Assembly (NCBI GenBank): GCA_032622095.1
Contig: CP136065.1
Span: 111,021,195 to 111,085,194 of the forward strand
DNA: 64,000 bases
Direction: 5' to 3'
Source of the DNA: Siphonodentalium dalli
Taxonomy: Eukaryota > Mollusca > Scaphopoda > Gadilida > Siphonodentaliidae
Shown here: positions 61,671-64,000 of the stretch, piece after piece
Layout of the letters: every line of letters starts with the position of its first letter
Position numbering within the stretch: position 1 is the first letter of the stretch
Notes under the pieces: model-generated
What the model was told of the DNA's origin: nothing
The model's input: only the letters and a program-made list of their open reading frames with translations
The model's database searches: none
Translations under genes and position numbers: made by a program

Positions 61671-63130
61671 CATCGTGAAAATGGGGTATGGACCATTTTC
61701 GAGAACGGTAATGATATCGACCGATTTGATGAAATGGTTGGGTGGCCGCCCAAAATACCCTTTAGAAACACTCCGACCCACACCAATCCTCTCCAGGGTG
61801 TCAACCCTAGTGGGTGAACATGGGGTATGGACCATTTTCGAGAAAGGCAAGGATTTCGACCGATTTGTCGACATGGATGGGTGGCCCGCCCCAAATATCC
61901 CCTAGAAACATCTCGACCCAACCACCAGCTCCGGTGGGTGCCACCCGAGGGGTGAAAATGGGTTATGGACCATTTTCATGAACGGTAACGATTACGACCG
62001 ATTTGACGACACGGTTGGGTGGCCCACCCCAAATGCCCCTAGAAACACACCGACCCTCGCCCATCACCACCGAGGGTGCCATCTGAGGGGGTAAGCATGG
62101 GGAATGGACCATTTCGAGAACGGTAAAGATTTCGACCGATTTGACGGCATGGGTGCGTGACCCGCCCCAAATACCCCCTAGAAACACCCCGACCACACCA
62201 TCACCCACGGTGGTGCGTCCCCGAGGGTGTGAAAATGGGATATGGACCATTTTCGAGAACGGTGATGATTTCGACCGATTTGACGGAATGGTTTGGTGGC
62301 CGCCCAAAATACCCTTTAGAAACACTCCGATCCACACCCATCACATCCGGGAGTGCCATCCCGAGGATGTGAACATGGGGATTGGACCATTTTAGAGAAA
62401 TGTAAGGATTTCGACTGATTCGACGGCATGGGTGGGGCCCCGTCCCAAATACCGCAAAGAAACATCCCGATCCCCCCTATCACCCGAGGGGGTGAAAATT
62501 GGGTATGGACCATTTTCGAGAACGGTAATGATTTCGACCGAAATGGTTGGGTGGCCCGCCCCAAATACCCTTTAGAACACTCCGACCCACACCCATCACC
62601 TCCGACACCACGACCCAAATACAACAACACCAGAGGGTGACACCCGTGGGTGAACATGGGGTATGGACCATTTTCGAGAATAGTTAGAATTTCGACCGAT
62701 TTGATTACATGTGTGGGTGGCCCACCCGAAATATCACTAGTAACACCCCGACGCCACACATCCGCTGGGGTGCCACCCCGAGATGGGAAAATAGGGTATG
62801 GGTCATTTTCGAAAAGAGTAAGGTTTTCTACCGATTCGACTTCACAGGGGGGGGGGGGGGTCCACCCCAAATACCACATAGAAACACCCCGACCCCACAT
62901 ATCACACCAGGGGTGCCACGGTAAGAATTAAGACCGATTTCATGGCATGTGTGGGTGGCCCCTAGAAATACGCCGACCCCCGACGCATCAACCCGAGGGG
63001 GTTCCACCCAAGGGGGTGAACATGGAGTATGGACCATTTTTGAGAACGGTAAGGATTTCGGCTTTCCCCAAATACCCCCATATGAACACCCCGATACCAC
63101 CCATCACCCCGGGGGTATCAACCCCTCCCC
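61671..63130 (+). repeat. ~140 bp satellite, block 7
   Basis: About ten to eleven monomers, with a poly(G) tract near 62,847. It ends in CATCACCCCGGGGGTATCAA, joining the 551 bp repeat. Confidence 0.92.
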
Positions 63131-64000
63131 AACGCATATCAGATGATTCGCCTCGTTCGTCATACCTACCGAAAATACTTCTGTGACAAATGGAACCGAC
63201 GGAAATGAAGAATATGGTGCTAAACATATTAAAATGGCGACTAGGGGTGTTTTTTTATTATTGAGTTATAACATGTAAGTTGACTTTTTACGAGACATAA
63301 ATCCCGCTGTGAGCTCTCTTGGGATCCCATGACAATTATCCTGTCTGTGCTACCATGCGTGTCAATTAGCTTAACCGATTTAAAGAAAAAAAAATTATTT
63401 TGGATGTTTTTGGTTTGCCGGAAAATCAATTTCTTGCCAGGCGACGATATATCGTCGTCTACTTATTCTCCGTTTTCTTCAACCCCCTCTCACGGCCGCA
63501 TCCCTGTCGATTTTGTGCTTGATTTCAGCTCGAATATTTCTAGTGCATCCCTTATATTGATAGCATAGCACCAGTCAGGTAAACGCGCCTCAATTTGTAT
63601 GGATACCGAGCCTGGAACGGTCTGGAACGACCTAGAATGGAATTTCGTCTACTTTTCTCTCTATCTTTCAACCCCTCCCCTACGCATGTCAGATGATTCG
63701 CCCCGTTCGTCATACCTACCGAAAATACTCCTGTGACAAATGGAACCGACGGAAATGAAGTATAAGGTGCTAAACATATTAAAATGGCGACTAGGGGTGT
63801 TTTTTATTATTGAGTTATAACATGTAAATTGCCTTTGTACGAGACATAAATCCCGTTGTGAGCTCTCTTGGGATCCCATGACAAATATCCTGTCTGTGCT
63901 ACCATGCGTGTCAATTAGCTTAACCGATTTAAAGAAAAAAAAATCATTTTGGATGTTTTTGGTTTGCCGGAAAATCAATTTCTTGCCACGCGACGACATA
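63119..64000. repeat. 551 bp tandem repeat, running off the right edge
   Basis: 63,119-63,458 recurs at 63,670-64,000 with about 3 percent differences (CAGATGATTCGCC, CTGTGACAAATGGAACCGAC, AAAATGGCGACTAGGGGTG, GAGCTCTCTTGGGATCCCAT, TTTGGTTTGCCGGAAAATC). The period is 551 bases. Frames within both copies repeat with the unit and are not supported as genes. Confidence 0.9.

Overview
The window looks like nuclear DNA of an invertebrate animal, most likely a mollusc. It is AT-rich outside the satellite block, has intron-split coding exons with GT/AG borders, and is dominated by repeats of kinds common in bivalves and gastropods: pearl-like tandem-repeat elements, many small terminal-inverted-repeat elements, degraded LINEs and a long satellite. 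No bacterial, plasmid or phage organisation is visible. The mollusc assignment is inference; no diagnostic gene fixes the species.

The only host gene family I can support is glycoside hydrolase family 13 (maltase / rBAT, SLC3A1-like type II membrane proteins), all on the minus strand. From high to low coordinates: the last four exons of one gene (22,822 to 17,488); a first exon B at 13,577-13,370; a paralogous first exon A at 7,942-7,732; and an exon 2 at 734-555 that joins A, and perhaps also B, in phase. The remaining exons lie left of base 1. The 5' exons of the upstream gene were not found between 22.8 kb and the right edge. The last exon of the upstream gene ends at a TAG that falls just before a stretch resembling the missing final strand of the fold.

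Region by region. 0.7-7.7 kb is an intron holding about 23 copies of a ~163 bp repeat in a pearl/Helitron-like element, two copies of a small DNA element, and one stray monomer of the satellite that fills 48-63 kb. 8-13.4 kb holds a large palindrome, a ~145 bp tandem array and a foldback insertion next to exon B. 13.8-17.4 kb is mostly unannotatable. 17.5-22.8 kb is the 3' part of a GH13 gene, with a 5S-rRNA-derived fragment and a hAT-like end in its introns. 23-43 kb contains no recognised gene. It holds AT-palindromic repeats, a 3.9 kb element with ~450 bp inverted ends, TTAA-flanked small elements, inverted minisatellites, a 343 bp array, a 294 bp array between 0.5 kb direct repeats, and one weak candidate exon. 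43.2-47.1 kb holds three minus-strand fragments of non-LTR retrotransposons. 47.2-63.1 kb is a GC-richer satellite of ~140 bp monomers, interrupted repeatedly by the same two non-satellite modules and by one terminal-inverted-repeat element. 63.1-64 kb is a 551 bp tandem repeat running off the right edge.

The points most worth following are the duplicated GH13 first exons that may share downstream exons, and the modular organisation of the 47-63 kb block, whose modules carry a recurrent AATAAAGAGCGTT motif also found elsewhere in the window. No protein-level novel system was identified.
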